Below are positions 8,048-15,753 of a stretch of 64,000 nt of DNA, piece by piece. The position numbers and the translations under genes were made by a program. The stretch lies in the NCBI RefSeq assembly GCF_009870825.1, contig NZ_WTWY01000012.1:1-64000 (forward strand). Reading direction: 5' to 3'. This DNA is from Paenibacillus sp. USDA918EY (GTDB lineage: Bacteria > Bacillota > Bacilli > Paenibacillales > Paenibacillaceae). The notes beneath the pieces are model-generated. The model was given only the letters and a program-made list of their open reading frames with translations. It ran no database searches and had not been told where the DNA came from. Every line of letters begins with the position of its first letter. Positions within the stretch are counted from its first letter, which is position 1.

Positions 8048-8917
8048 ATGAACCATAACCAAATCGTCGAACGTGCCTTGATCCATATCGAGGACCATTT
8101 ACAGCAGCCCTTAACCGTGGAATCCGTCGCCAATGCCTTTAACATGTCCAAATACTATTTTCATCGGCTGTTCTCCGCTATGATGGGTTGTTCGTTAAAC
8201 CAATACATCCTTTCCAGAAGATTGAACGCATCCTTAGCCTTAATTCAAATCCAAAACAGTTCTCTAACCGATATTGCTTATCATCTGGGCTTCGGTACGC
8301 AAGCCTCCTTCACTCGTGCTTTCAAACGACAATACGGTGTTGCTCCAAGCTCTTTAAAAACAGGGATGGCCACCATTTCTCCGGTTCCCGTACCTACAGT
8401 CGTGAATAGACCTGTAAAAAACATTAACGGCGATATCGTCACGGATTTCACCCTGACCGACTTCAAGGAAACCCGAATCAGCGGGATCGCCTTTGAAGTG
8501 GATTTAGCCCATGATGATTATAAGGAGAAAATCCGCGCACATTCAGAAATGCTGCTGAGTCAGATTGATGAAACCATAAGTGGCCCCTGTTATGTCATCT
8601 ATTCAAACTGTCAGCCGGATTCACCTCGGTTCAAGGTTCTATTCGGAATCCCAAGCAACATTGAAATTGATAAACCTTATTATTTCACCGTTGATGTGCC
8701 ACGGATTTTTTGTGCCAGATTCAACTATCGCGGCGATCTGCTGGACATTGGGGATGTACTGAAAAGCGACTATGCCAGATTTTTGAAAATCTCCAGGCAA
8801 GAAACGGCAGAAACGGAAATTGAACTCATTCAAGCTTTTGATGACGTCCACCATCTGGATTCGAACTACCATATCTATGCACCAATCAAGAAACTTCCTA
8901 CCGATTCCGATGTGTAA
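8048..8917 (+). CDS. AraC-family transcriptional regulator with GyrI-like effector domain
   Basis: Two helix-turn-helix motifs in the N-terminal ~105 residues (TVESVANAFNMSKYYFHRLF and SLTDIAYHLGFGTQASFTRAFKRQYG) form an AraC/XylS DNA-binding domain, followed by a linker and a C-terminal GyrI-like/AraC effector-binding domain (about residues 125-285), as in E. coli Rob or SbmC fusions. Such proteins sense hydrophobic small molecules and often activate efflux genes. ATG at 8048 follows GGAGG closely (4 bases); the frame is open to 8015 but that start has no ribosome site. It is divergently arranged with the DUF4386 gene, its most likely target. The ligand is unknown. Confidence 0.85.
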   Translation: MNHNQIVERALIHIEDHLQQPLTVESVANAFNMSKYYFHRLFSAMMGCSLNQYILSRRLNASLALIQIQNSSLTDIAYHLGFGTQASFTRAFKRQYGVAPSSLKTGMATISPVPVPTVVNRPVKNINGDIVTDFTLTDFKETRISGIAFEVDLAHDDYKEKIRAHSEMLLSQIDETISGPCYVIYSNCQPDSPRFKVLFGIPSNIEIDKPYYFTVDVPRIFCARFNYRGDLLDIGDVLKSDYARFLKISRQETAETEIELIQAFDDVHHLDSNYHIYAPIKKLPTDSDV

Positions 8918-9083
8918 GATCGCGGCCCACCTCTCATTTTTGTCTGCTCCTTCCTGTTTCCGAATTTGATCATTGCTTTCTTGCTAATAAAATAACATAA
9001 CGGGTTTCGCCGGACTTTCCACATCTTGCTGTAATTCGGAACAAAAAAATGCACCTCTCCGATGCATTTCGTGATAAATGCTC

Positions 9084-9109
9084 AAAAAGCCGCAAATATG
9101 CGGCTTTTA
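9084..9109. terminator. Bidirectional terminator
   Basis: AAAAGCCGCA (9085-9094) pairs with TGCGGCTTTT (9099-9108). It stands between the convergent AraC gene and vat, and A/T-rich runs flank both sides. A second, weaker hairpin lies at about 9046-9070. Confidence 0.7.
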
Positions 9110-9124
9110 TAAATGATGTCCTTG

Positions 9125-9760
9125 CTATTTCATTTCCTTGATTTTTGTCAGATCCCCGCTGCATAACGTTTCAAGATGATTAAAAATTTTACGGACAGGC
9201 CAATTCCACCATTGAATGGCAAGAAGATAATCGATAAGTTCGTCATCGAATCTTTTCTTTATGATTTTGCATGGATTCCCGCCTGCAATATGATAAGGAG
9301 GAACATCTTTTACGACGACGGAATTGGCTGCAATAATGGCGCCATCGCCAATATGCACGCCGGGCATCACGGTGACATTTTGACCGATCCACACATCATT
9401 TCCAACTACGGTGTCCCCTTTTAGGGGCAAATCCGCCAATGTTGGAGTTGCTTTCTCCCAACCATGACCCATAATGTTAAATGGATAGGTCGTGACGCTG
9501 CACATTCTATGGTTTGCACCGTTCATTACAAACTCAATACCCTTTGCAATTGCACAAAATTTTCCGATAATCAGCTTATCTCCAATAAATTCATAATGAT
9601 GTGTGACACGCTCTTCGAACTTTTCGGCACCGTTTATGTCGTCATAATATGTATAGTCACCGACAATAATATTGGGGCGCGTTATAACGTTTTTAATATA
9701 GCATATACTTTTCATAGCTTCGTTCGGGTAGATTGCATTAGGATCAGGTCCATATTCCAT
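9125..9760 (-). CDS. vat: Streptogramin A O-acetyltransferase, Vat family
   Basis: Cytoplasmic xenobiotic acetyltransferase that transfers acetyl from acetyl-CoA to the free hydroxyl of group A streptogramins (virginiamycin M, dalfopristin), preventing ribosome binding. The 211-residue protein has the Vat N-terminus (GPDPNAIYPNE...ICYIKNV), the catalytic His at residue 84 in MNGANHRM, and left-handed beta-helix hexapeptide repeats (VVGNDVWIGQNVTVMPGVHIGDGAIIAANSVV). Length and motifs agree with VatA-VatI enzymes. ATG at 9760 has GGAGGG six bases upstream. The leader (9761 to about 9890) contains a short ORF and a hairpin that may provide attenuation. Intrinsic vat genes are known in environmental Paenibacillus. 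Assignment to Vat rather than a chloramphenicol acetyltransferase is firm; the allele is not known. Confidence 0.92.
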   Translation of the reverse strand: MEYGPDPNAIYPNEAMKSICYIKNVITRPNIIVGDYTYYDDINGAEKFEERVTHHYEFIGDKLIIGKFCAIAKGIEFVMNGANHRMCSVTTYPFNIMGHGWEKATPTLADLPLKGDTVVGNDVWIGQNVTVMPGVHIGDGAIIAANSVVVKDVPPYHIAGGNPCKIIKKRFDDELIDYLLAIQWWNWPVRKIFNHLETLCSGDLTKIKEMK

Positions 9761-9793
9761 CTAAAATCCCTCCTTCATGTTATATAACATATG

Positions 9794-9831
9794 TCGGACA
9801 ATTGACGTGTCAAAAGTTACGCCTTGTCCGA
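9794..9831 (-). promoter_or_regulatory. Leader hairpin upstream of vat, possible attenuator
   Basis: The 8-base arms TCGGACAA (9794-9801) and TTGTCCGA (9824-9831) are perfectly complementary; a smaller TTGAC/GTCAA stem lies inside. The hairpin ends about 34 bases before the vat start, and a short ORF (9810-9842) runs into it. Confidence 0.45.
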
Positions 9832-9842
9832 AGCCGATTCAT
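9810..9842 (-). CDS. Possible 10-codon leader peptide of vat
   Basis: An ATG at 9842 opens a frame of ten codons reading MNRLRTRRNF and stopping at 9810, inside the leader hairpin of vat. Ribosome stalling on short leader peptides that refold a hairpin is the established induction mechanism for several resistance genes (erm, cat, some ABC-F genes). The ribosome site in front is poor (TGAG), so translation is unproven, and short frames occur by chance. Confidence 0.25.
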   Translation of the reverse strand: MNRLRTRRNF

Positions 9843-9895
9843 CTCATGACTGAATTCACGAGTGTTCTCGGTTAATCCATAAAATGATTTCGATT

Positions 9896-9924
9896 ATTTT
9901 ATTATAGCTTGATTCTGTATCCAA
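9896..9924 (-). promoter_or_regulatory. Candidate vat promoter
   Basis: On the minus strand TTGGAT (9924-9919), a 17-base spacer and TAAAAT (9901-9896) form a plausible sigma-A promoter, giving a leader of about 130 bases before vat. An overlapping TATAAT at 9906-9901 lacks a good -35 box. Confidence 0.4.
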
Positions 9925-10019
9925 AATAGACTTTTTTTGCTTTCCTCCCTTCCCTTTGTGTGTTCCTCAGAGTTCATTCCGAGATTTTTTGGAGCCGCCG
10001 TAATACTCCCCAACAAGAA

Positions 10020-10057
10020 GAACAGGTCCGCACCATGACGGCATAGGGGACCTGTTC
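10020..10057 (-). terminator. Hairpin after the proline-rich gene
   Basis: GAACAGGTCC (10020-10029) and GGACCTGTTC (10048-10057) are perfectly complementary. On the minus strand a moderately T-rich TTCTTGTT follows, so it is probably the terminator of the gene ending at 10071. Confidence 0.55.
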
Positions 10058-10070
10058 ACGCTGTATTTGT

Positions 10071-10493
10071 TTAGAAACAGGTATACCATAAAATGACGGA
10101 TGAAGGGAATCTTCCAAACGAATACGTCGGAAATACGAAACCCTGTGTAAAACCAAATGGGTTGGTAGAAGTGACATACATAAGGAAAACGTTAAAGGTA
10201 CGAGTAACAATTAGCGTCCATCGGTTCTGACAGCCTGCAGCTAATGTGGTGATGCCTTGGGTCGGATACTGGGATACAAAGCTTTGCACTTGAGCCGGGG
10301 ACTGCGCTAGCTGCTGAAACGCACCGAGCAATTGAGGCGGTGGCGGCGTAACGCCTGGAGGCAATCCCGCTCCCGGTACTCCTCCCGGCGCCGGAATTCC
10401 AGGCATGGGCACGCCACCTGGCACCGGAATTCCAGGCGTGGGGATACCTGGCGGAAAAGGCAAAAACGGACCGAGTGCTCTATTGGTATTCAT
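10071..10493 (-). CDS. Proline/glycine-repeat small protein of unknown function
   Basis: A 140-residue frame in three parts: about residues 8-55 are a low-complexity Pro/Gly segment built from units such as PGIPTPGIPVPGG; residues 56-85 are Gln/Ala/Ser-rich (FQQLAQSPAQVQSFVSQYP); the rest is hydrophobic and aromatic with two Cys, ending in WYTCF. No signal peptide precedes the repeat. GAGGT and GGAAGGAAG lie in front of ATG 10493, and a hairpin follows the stop, so it looks like a true transcription unit. The repeat pattern recalls exosporium or coat proteins of spore formers, but no family was recognised. Function unknown. Confidence 0.5.
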   Translation of the reverse strand: MNTNRALGPFLPFPPGIPTPGIPVPGGVPMPGIPAPGGVPGAGLPPGVTPPPPQLLGAFQQLAQSPAQVQSFVSQYPTQGITTLAAGCQNRWTLIVTRTFNVFLMYVTSTNPFGFTQGFVFPTYSFGRFPSSVILWYTCF

Positions 10494-10819
10494 GGACCTC
10501 TTCCTTCCTGATTAGGATCAATATATATTGTTACGCTACAGTATGCTTAGGCGAATGCACATGTTCATCGAACCCATAAATAATGAGCGGGTAACCGATT
10601 ATCCAATTGACCGGATAAACACGAACCGGCTAATCCGAAATTATGAACCCCATCCCGAAATTCCAATACTTACATATTTTAGTGATTGGGGTTATAATCC
10701 CTTTGTAACCGCATTCATTAAATTTCAGACAACCCAATACCTCCGCCGGAACAAAGGGGTGATGCCATTCCCAACCCAATTGCGAAGCTGATTTTATCCC
10801 CATTTTAAAGGAGGAAAAT
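10494..10819 (+). other. Upstream region of the GH64 gene with candidate promoter
   Basis: The 326-base stretch holds no convincing gene; an 87-codon frame at 10528 has no ribosome site. A promoter candidate is TATAAT at 10693-10698 with TTACAT at 10670-10675 and 17 bases between; the -35 box is poor, so an activator or alternative sigma may be involved. The leader to the GH64 start would be about 115 bases. Confidence 0.4.
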
Positions 10820-12169
10820 TTGAACATGCGAAAGGGAATGCCTTACCTGTTGATCCTGTCGTTGCTGCTGACCTTTTGTGCCTTCTTCGGAACGAAGGCC
10901 GAAGCTGCAGACTATACGCGGGGCGTCGAATTATCCGGAAGCGTAGCCACCGTATGGTTCAAATCCGCCGTCAACACTAGTTGGGTCGATGTACATTATC
11001 AAGTGAACGGAGGAGTTCAGCAAAATTTCAGAATGGCTTACAACGCCGGCAATTTCCGATATGAACAGGCCATCTCCAACATTGCCGCAGGCTCCGTGAT
11101 TACGTATTCATTTACCTACAATAATGGAAACCCGGCCTACGACACCGAAGTCTTTACTTATACCGCGGGCTCCACGCCACCCACCTCATCCGGCTCTATT
11201 TATGACATTCTTCCATCCTCGATCCCCGTGCCGCCAAACGGCGCCGTCTCGGTGAAGCTCATGAACGGCACCAACGGCGCTTACACCGATCAACAAATAT
11301 ACTGGGGCGTTCTCGGCATTAATCCCGCCAACAATCAGTGGAGCTATTTGGACCTCAACGGCAATCTGCTCCCCATCTCGGGCGCCTTGAATGATGCGCC
11401 GGGCCATCTAACCAAAAACGGCAATAATTACGCCAACATTTACCATAAGATCAGCGACGCTTCCTGGGTCACCTTGCCAAAGATCACGGCAGGCCGTATG
11501 TTCCTTAGCGTCGGTACTCCACTGTACATCAAAACCTACAATGATGGATTCGCCGGCCCCGATCTGAACAATCCGACCGATCCGAACCGCGACATCTATT
11601 TCGATTTCGTCGAATTCACGATCGACGCGGCTGGATATCACGGCAATACGACACGCGTCGATGTATTCGGTTTCCCCATCCAGCATCGACTGGTCAACAA
11701 ATCCGGATCCTTCGATAAAACCACGGGTGAGCTCGAATCCGAAACCCGAAGCGGCCTCTTCGCCAAATTCCAAGCCGAAGTTCCTGCCGCTTTCAAATCG
11801 CTGGCCACGATTCAAGCGCCTTATCGCATCGTCGCGCCAAGTCACGGTTCTTTCGCCCAGGGTGGCGCAAATGCCAACTATTTCGGCGGGTACGCTCCAT
11901 ACAGTACGCAGGATATTTTCCGGTGCGACGGCGCTTTAACGGATGCGGCCACTTGTGCAGCCATTAATCGTCATGTATATACGACTAACGACTGGAATAA
12001 CGTTTCGAATTACTATCAAGCCGCGCCGGCCAATTATTACGCAAAATTTTGGCATGATCACAGTATAAACCGCTTGGCCTACGGGTTTCCTTATGACGAT
12101 GTCAACGGCCAATCCTCTTATCTTGAAGTAAGCGATCCGAAAGGCCTGATTGTTCGCATAGGCTGGTAA
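10820..12169 (+). CDS. Secreted beta-1,3-glucanase, CBM56-GH64
   Basis: Extracellular enzyme that cleaves beta-1,3-glucans (laminarin, fungal wall glucan). A signal peptide ends at about residue 30 (TKAEAA|DY). Residues 31-115 match a CBM56 glucan-binding module, a short Pro/Ser/Thr linker follows, and residues 128-449 form a GH64 domain. The GH64 pair of acids is present: Glu265 in FVEFTID and Asp281 in NTTRVDVFGF. Length (449) agrees with laminaripentaose-producing GH64 enzymes. The start is given as TTG 10820 because AAAGGAGG ends five bases upstream; ATG 10826 would be 11 bases away and would shorten the protein by two residues only. A terminator follows at 12244. Confidence 0.9.
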   Translation: MNMRKGMPYLLILSLLLTFCAFFGTKAEAADYTRGVELSGSVATVWFKSAVNTSWVDVHYQVNGGVQQNFRMAYNAGNFRYEQAISNIAAGSVITYSFTYNNGNPAYDTEVFTYTAGSTPPTSSGSIYDILPSSIPVPPNGAVSVKLMNGTNGAYTDQQIYWGVLGINPANNQWSYLDLNGNLLPISGALNDAPGHLTKNGNNYANIYHKISDASWVTLPKITAGRMFLSVGTPLYIKTYNDGFAGPDLNNPTDPNRDIYFDFVEFTIDAAGYHGNTTRVDVFGFPIQHRLVNKSGSFDKTTGELESETRSGLFAKFQAEVPAAFKSLATIQAPYRIVAPSHGSFAQGGANANYFGGYAPYSTQDIFRCDGALTDAATCAAINRHVYTTNDWNNVSNYYQAAPANYYAKFWHDHSINRLAYGFPYDDVNGQSSYLEVSDPKGLIVRIGW

Positions 12170-12243
12170 ATCTTCTGACGCGGAGCACGGAAGATTCTCC
12201 ATCCCTTCTGTATTTTTCAACATTCGCCAAATGCCCTCGTGTA

Positions 12244-12280
12244 AAAGAACCTTCCAGTCAAATGGGAGGTTCTTTCGTCA
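12244..12280 (+). terminator. Terminator after the GH64 gene
   Basis: AAAGAACCTTCC and GGGAGGTTCTTT form a stem with a seven to eight base loop, followed by TTTCGTCATTT. Confidence 0.7.
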
Positions 12281-12368
12281 TTTCATGAGCTAGCACGACC
12301 GTTAGCGCAACAACTGCTTGTAACGGCAAGTATTTAACGGAAATTTTCCGGTTTTATATCTGGAAGTC

Positions 12369-12399
12369 TTGACTTTCCTGTTATGGTAAGGTTTATGCT
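12369..12399 (+). promoter_or_regulatory. MerR-type promoter with 19-base spacer
   Basis: TTGACT (12369-12374) and TATGCT (12394-12399) are separated by 19 bases, the over-long spacing typical of promoters untwisted by MerR activators. The spacer contains the imperfect dyad CTTTCC...GGTAAG. It lies 50 bases upstream of the MerR gene and suggests autoregulation. Confidence 0.6.
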
Positions 12400-12447
12400 T
12401 TACCTAAGGATTTCCGGCCGGAATACCTCGCGAAAGGGTGTCTTTGT

Positions 12448-12831
12448 TTGAAAATCGGAGAGTTCGCGGAATTAAATCACGTGACTACAAAAATGCTCCG
12501 ACACTATGACGAGATCGGATTGCTTAAGCCAGCGGCAATTGATTCCGAAACAGGTTACCGATCCTATACGTCAGAGCGATCGCATCTTTTGAATTGGATC
12601 ATGATTCTGAAAAAATTGGAATTTTCCCTGAGAGAAATCAAGGAGCTCTTAAGCGGACCCATGGAAAGTACAAGCTTCGTTCACCAATTGATACGCAAAC
12701 GCATCGAGATTTCCGCTGCATTAAATGAACAAATCCACAGGAAAATGGCTATTGATCGTCTCATATCAATCATTACACTATTTCAATGTACCCTTCCGTT
12801 CCATTCACGCGAATTCGCTGTCCGTCTTTGA
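12448..12831 (+). pseudogene. MerR-family regulator, 3'-truncated
   Basis: The first ~110 residues are a clear MerR domain with coiled coil (KIGEFAELNHVTTKMLRHYD, then EIGLLKPAAIDSETGYRSY). Relatives of this type (YdfL/BltR-like multidrug sensors) have about 270 residues with a C-terminal GyrI-like ligand domain, which is missing here. The last ~18 codons run antisense through the end of rph, so they are probably not native. The start is TTG 12448 behind GAAAGGGTG. The DNA-binding part could still dimerise and bind its promoter at 12369, but no effector domain remains. Truncation is inferred from family length; a short natural form cannot be excluded. Confidence 0.6.
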
Positions 12832-15367
12832 TCAGCTTGGTCGCATGATCCACCCCGACAACTGCAGGTAAGCCATATTCTCGCGCGATGACCGCTCCAT
12901 GGGTCATCAGGCCGCCGACTTCCGTGACCAATCCTTTAATGGATACAAATAAAGGTGTCCAGCTTGGATCCGTAAAAGCGGTGACCAAGATATCTCCCTC
13001 CTCCAGATCGGCATCTTCCATGTTTAGGACGACACGCGCTCGTCCCTCGATCACTCCGGAAGAAACAGGCAGACCTAAAATCGCATCGGCTGGGAGATTT
13101 CCCCGTTTATACGCACCTGTAACGATTTCACCATCAGACGTCATGACACGCGGCGGGGTCAGTTTTTCATAGATTTTGTACTCGTCTTTGCGTTTGCCGA
13201 TGATCCGATCATCCAGTGTATTGGTGCGAACGGCTTCGTGAAGCTCTTCAAAGGTAAGGTAATATATATCTTCGATATCATGAATCACGCCTGCTTCTAC
13301 GAGTCGTTCAGCTTCTTTCAGTATAGCCTGCTTATAAACGAAGTAACGGCAAATATAACCGTATTTGGGATACTCTCTATATCCGATGAAATTCCGGATA
13401 AGGTCGATCATGCGTTTGGTTTCTTTAGCCTTTAGATCGCCATCCGGCAATTGCTTCAATCGAACTAACAATTCTTGTTCTTTGGCCAAAGCTTCCTGAC
13501 GCCCTTGCTCAAATCTCCTTTGGCTTTCTTGAGGCTCAAAGTTTTTGATGTTGCTCAGGATCAACGGGACAAGCGTAGTCGGTTGTTCGCTCCAGCGGGG
13601 ACGGGTAATGTCGATTTCTCCAGCGCATCGCATGCCGTATTTCTCCAGATAAGCATCGATCGCTTCTTTGGTTTCCTGCCCGCCTTCAAACTGAGCCAAT
13701 TCATCCAAAAATCGATCATCTTTTGTATGCTGTAAATATGCAATCACTTCCGGATAAGGGCGGATCACATCCGCGACATCCAATAGCGCCAAGCCCATTT
13801 CCGAGGTGATATTGTTCGGCACGGATTGAGATAGCGTATCGGCTGCGTTTTTTTCGCCTAACCACTCGTACATGCGTTCATTGATCCATACTGAAGCATT
13901 CATCGCAGCCGTAAACACAGCCGTACTTTGCGGATTAAATAAAATCCTCTTTAATTCCTGGATGTCTTCGAGGATGAAATCGAACAACTCCGCTCCGGAT
14001 TTCGTTTGGATGTTTTGTTTTAAAGCTTGTATGGAGGCTTGACTCTGCTGGATCAAATCAGAAACGATGGTCGGATCGTTCTCGAAGGCTGCCGGCTTAT
14101 CTGTATTAATTTTAGCGGGAGTCGGTGCCGTTTGATCATTCGGTGACAATTTAATAAAATCCCGCTCGATGATGGTCTTAAGTGCACCTTCTATCAACGG
14201 ATCGGATGCCATGTTATTTAATAAAGTTTCCCGTCCGACAGGTGTAGCCAGCCAATGTGCAACATCAACAAACAACCTTCCACCGGCTTTACGCATAGGT
14301 GCTGGAGTAATCAGCAGGTAAAAGGACAATCCCAACGGCTTTATCGGATCCGTCATCATTTGTTGATGACCGACAGACAGATAGACGTGATTATTCGGAT
14401 CATTTGCTTCAGGGATCGGGTATAACGTCGTGATCGGCCGGCTCTGAACAATATAAAACGTATCATCAGCCAAACACCATTCGATGTCTTGCGGCTGGCC
14501 GAAATAAGCTTCGATCTGTCTTCCGATCCGTTCCAGCTGCACAATTTGTTGATCGGTTAAGGTCTGGGCCTTTTGCAGATCCGGATCGACCTGCCGGGTT
14601 TCGGTTCCGCCTTCTTTTCGTCCATAGATCGCCAATGTTTTGGCTGCTATCCTTTGGTCGACGATTTCCCCGTCTTGTACTTTGTAATGATCGGCGGATA
14701 CCAAGCCGGAGACCAGCGCTTCCCCTAGTCCAAAACCGGCATCGATGGACAGCTGCTTCCGGTTTCCGCTTATTGGATCAGCGGTGAACAATATCCCCGA
14801 AGCCTGCGGAAATACCATCTTTTGAATGATGACGGATAAATAAACTTGACTATGATCAAATCCATTTTGCATACGGTAGATAACAGCGCGATCCGTAAAA
14901 AGGGAAGCCCAACATTTGCTGATATGCTGCAGAATGGCATCGACGCCGATGATATTTAAATAAGTATCCTGCTGACCCGCAAAAGAGGCGTGCGGCAAAT
15001 CTTCGGCAGTCGCACTCGAACGCACGGCGTAAGCGTGCTCCTCACCGAACCGGGAGAGATAGCGAGTCACAGCCTCCGCGACAGCGGAAGGAATTTCTGC
15101 TTCCATAATGGCCTGCCTGATCTTCTTACTGATGTCACCAATTTGGTCTCGATCATCTGCGTTTAGCATGATTAGTCGATGGAGCAAAGCATGATATGTT
15201 TCGTTTTGTCCGATGGCTTTTTGATATCCCGCTGTTGTAATACAAAATCCTTCGGGGACCTGTATTCCTTCAATCTTAGACAATTCCCCTAAATGGAGCC
15301 CTTTTCCGCCAACGAGATAAAGCTGCGATTTTTCGATTTCCTGAAACCCAATAACCATGGAACTCAT
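12773..15367 (-). CDS. rph: Rifampin phosphotransferase
   Basis: Cytoplasmic enzyme that inactivates rifamycins by transferring the beta-phosphate of ATP to the ansa-chain 21-hydroxyl. The 864 residues show the three-part architecture: N-terminal ATP-grasp domain (GGKGLHLGELSKIEG, HAYAVRSSATAEDLPHASFAG), central rifampin-binding domain, and C-terminal swivelling His domain with the phospho-carrier His823 in GGLMTHGAVIAREYGLPAVV. Overall sequence is much closer to Listeria/Paenibacillus RPH than to PEP synthase, which shares the folds. ATG 15367 is preceded by AGGGAG at eight bases. It converges with the truncated MerR gene (59-base overlap). A minus-strand promoter lies at 15491-15519, and an opposing promoter lies inside the leader. 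No actinomycete-type rifamycin-associated element was found. Confidence 0.93.
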   Translation of the reverse strand: MSSMVIGFQEIEKSQLYLVGGKGLHLGELSKIEGIQVPEGFCITTAGYQKAIGQNETYHALLHRLIMLNADDRDQIGDISKKIRQAIMEAEIPSAVAEAVTRYLSRFGEEHAYAVRSSATAEDLPHASFAGQQDTYLNIIGVDAILQHISKCWASLFTDRAVIYRMQNGFDHSQVYLSVIIQKMVFPQASGILFTADPISGNRKQLSIDAGFGLGEALVSGLVSADHYKVQDGEIVDQRIAAKTLAIYGRKEGGTETRQVDPDLQKAQTLTDQQIVQLERIGRQIEAYFGQPQDIEWCLADDTFYIVQSRPITTLYPIPEANDPNNHVYLSVGHQQMMTDPIKPLGLSFYLLITPAPMRKAGGRLFVDVAHWLATPVGRETLLNNMASDPLIEGALKTIIERDFIKLSPNDQTAPTPAKINTDKPAAFENDPTIVSDLIQQSQASIQALKQNIQTKSGAELFDFILEDIQELKRILFNPQSTAVFTAAMNASVWINERMYEWLGEKNAADTLSQSVPNNITSEMGLALLDVADVIRPYPEVIAYLQHTKDDRFLDELAQFEGGQETKEAIDAYLEKYGMRCAGEIDITRPRWSEQPTTLVPLILSNIKNFEPQESQRRFEQGRQEALAKEQELLVRLKQLPDGDLKAKETKRMIDLIRNFIGYREYPKYGYICRYFVYKQAILKEAERLVEAGVIHDIEDIYYLTFEELHEAVRTNTLDDRIIGKRKDEYKIYEKLTPPRVMTSDGEIVTGAYKRGNLPADAILGLPVSSGVIEGRARVVLNMEDADLEEGDILVTAFTDPSWTPLFVSIKGLVTEVGGLMTHGAVIAREYGLPAVVGVDHATKLIKDGQRIRVNGTEGYIEIV

Positions 15368-15406
15368 TCGACCATCTCCCTAACCATTAGATTGAGAAAA
15401 AAACAT

Positions 15407-15436
15407 TTGACAAAAATTTAACCGGCATGTTATACT
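15407..15436 (+). promoter_or_regulatory. Strong plus-strand promoter inside the rph leader
   Basis: TTGACA (15407-15412), an 18-base spacer and TATACT (15431-15436) make a near-consensus sigma-A promoter pointing away from rph. No ORF with a ribosome site follows; a hairpin plus T-run comes about 45 bases later. Confidence 0.6.
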
Positions 15437-15442
15437 TAAAAT

Positions 15443-15513
15443 GTAAGATAAGATACTTATGACTTTATGACATGAGTCAGTCGTGATCTGATTATATCAT
15501 CACGTCTTTTTTT
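15443..15513 (+). ncRNA. Candidate short antisense RNA to the rph leader
   Basis: A transcript from the promoter at 15407-15436 would run about 70 bases and end at the hairpin CGTGAT/ATCACG (15482-15487 with 15499-15504) followed by TCTTTTTTT. It would be antisense to the 5' part of the rph leader and cross the rph -10 and -35 boxes. Only the promoter and terminator-like hairpin are seen; the RNA is inferred. Confidence 0.35.
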
Positions 15514-15519
15514 GTGCAA
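15491..15519 (-). promoter_or_regulatory. Candidate rph promoter
   Basis: On the minus strand TTGCAC (15519-15514), 17 bases and a perfect TATAAT (15496-15491). The rph transcript would begin near 15484 and carry a leader of about 115 bases. Confidence 0.55.
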
Positions 15520-15523
15520 TAAG

Positions 15524-15557
15524 AAAGAACCTGGGGTTTTTGTCCAGGTTCTTTTTT
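15524..15557 (+). terminator. Strong hairpin terminator facing rightward
   Basis: AAAGAACCTGG and CCAGGTTCTTTTTT form a perfect stem with a long T-run. No plus-strand gene ends here, so it would stop read-through from the promoter at 15407. Confidence 0.65.
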
Positions 15558-15707
15558 GGTTTCTTGATTTTGTCGTTGACTGCTTTCTACATTACGGTGA
15601 GTCAAGCTTCGGCGATTCCCATGCCCCTCTTCCTGTCTTTTACTGCATAGGATTCAAGTTTTTGTCCTCAGTGTTCGGACAGGAACTTGGTTCATATTCA
15701 TATAACG

Positions 15708-15735
15708 AAATAAGCCGCTAAAATAGCGACTTTTA
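15708..15735 (-). terminator. Hairpin terminator after glucosaminidase gene
   Basis: Minus strand AAGTCGCTA and TAGCGGCTT pair with a short loop and lead into TATTTCG; it stands about 20 bases beyond the stop at 15754. Confidence 0.55.
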
Positions 15736-15753
15736 ACGGGTAATGATCTTCCC

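Noticed and set aside
10528..10791. 87-codon plus frame before the GH64 gene
   Set aside because: No ribosome site; it spans the likely promoter and shows no domain.
12773..15367. Annotation as phosphoenolpyruvate synthase
   Set aside because: Shares domains with PpsA, but the central region, domain order and length match rifampin phosphotransferase.
15512..15721. 69-codon plus frame near the rph promoter
   Set aside because: It begins inside a terminator region and contains the strong hairpin at 15524; no ribosome site.
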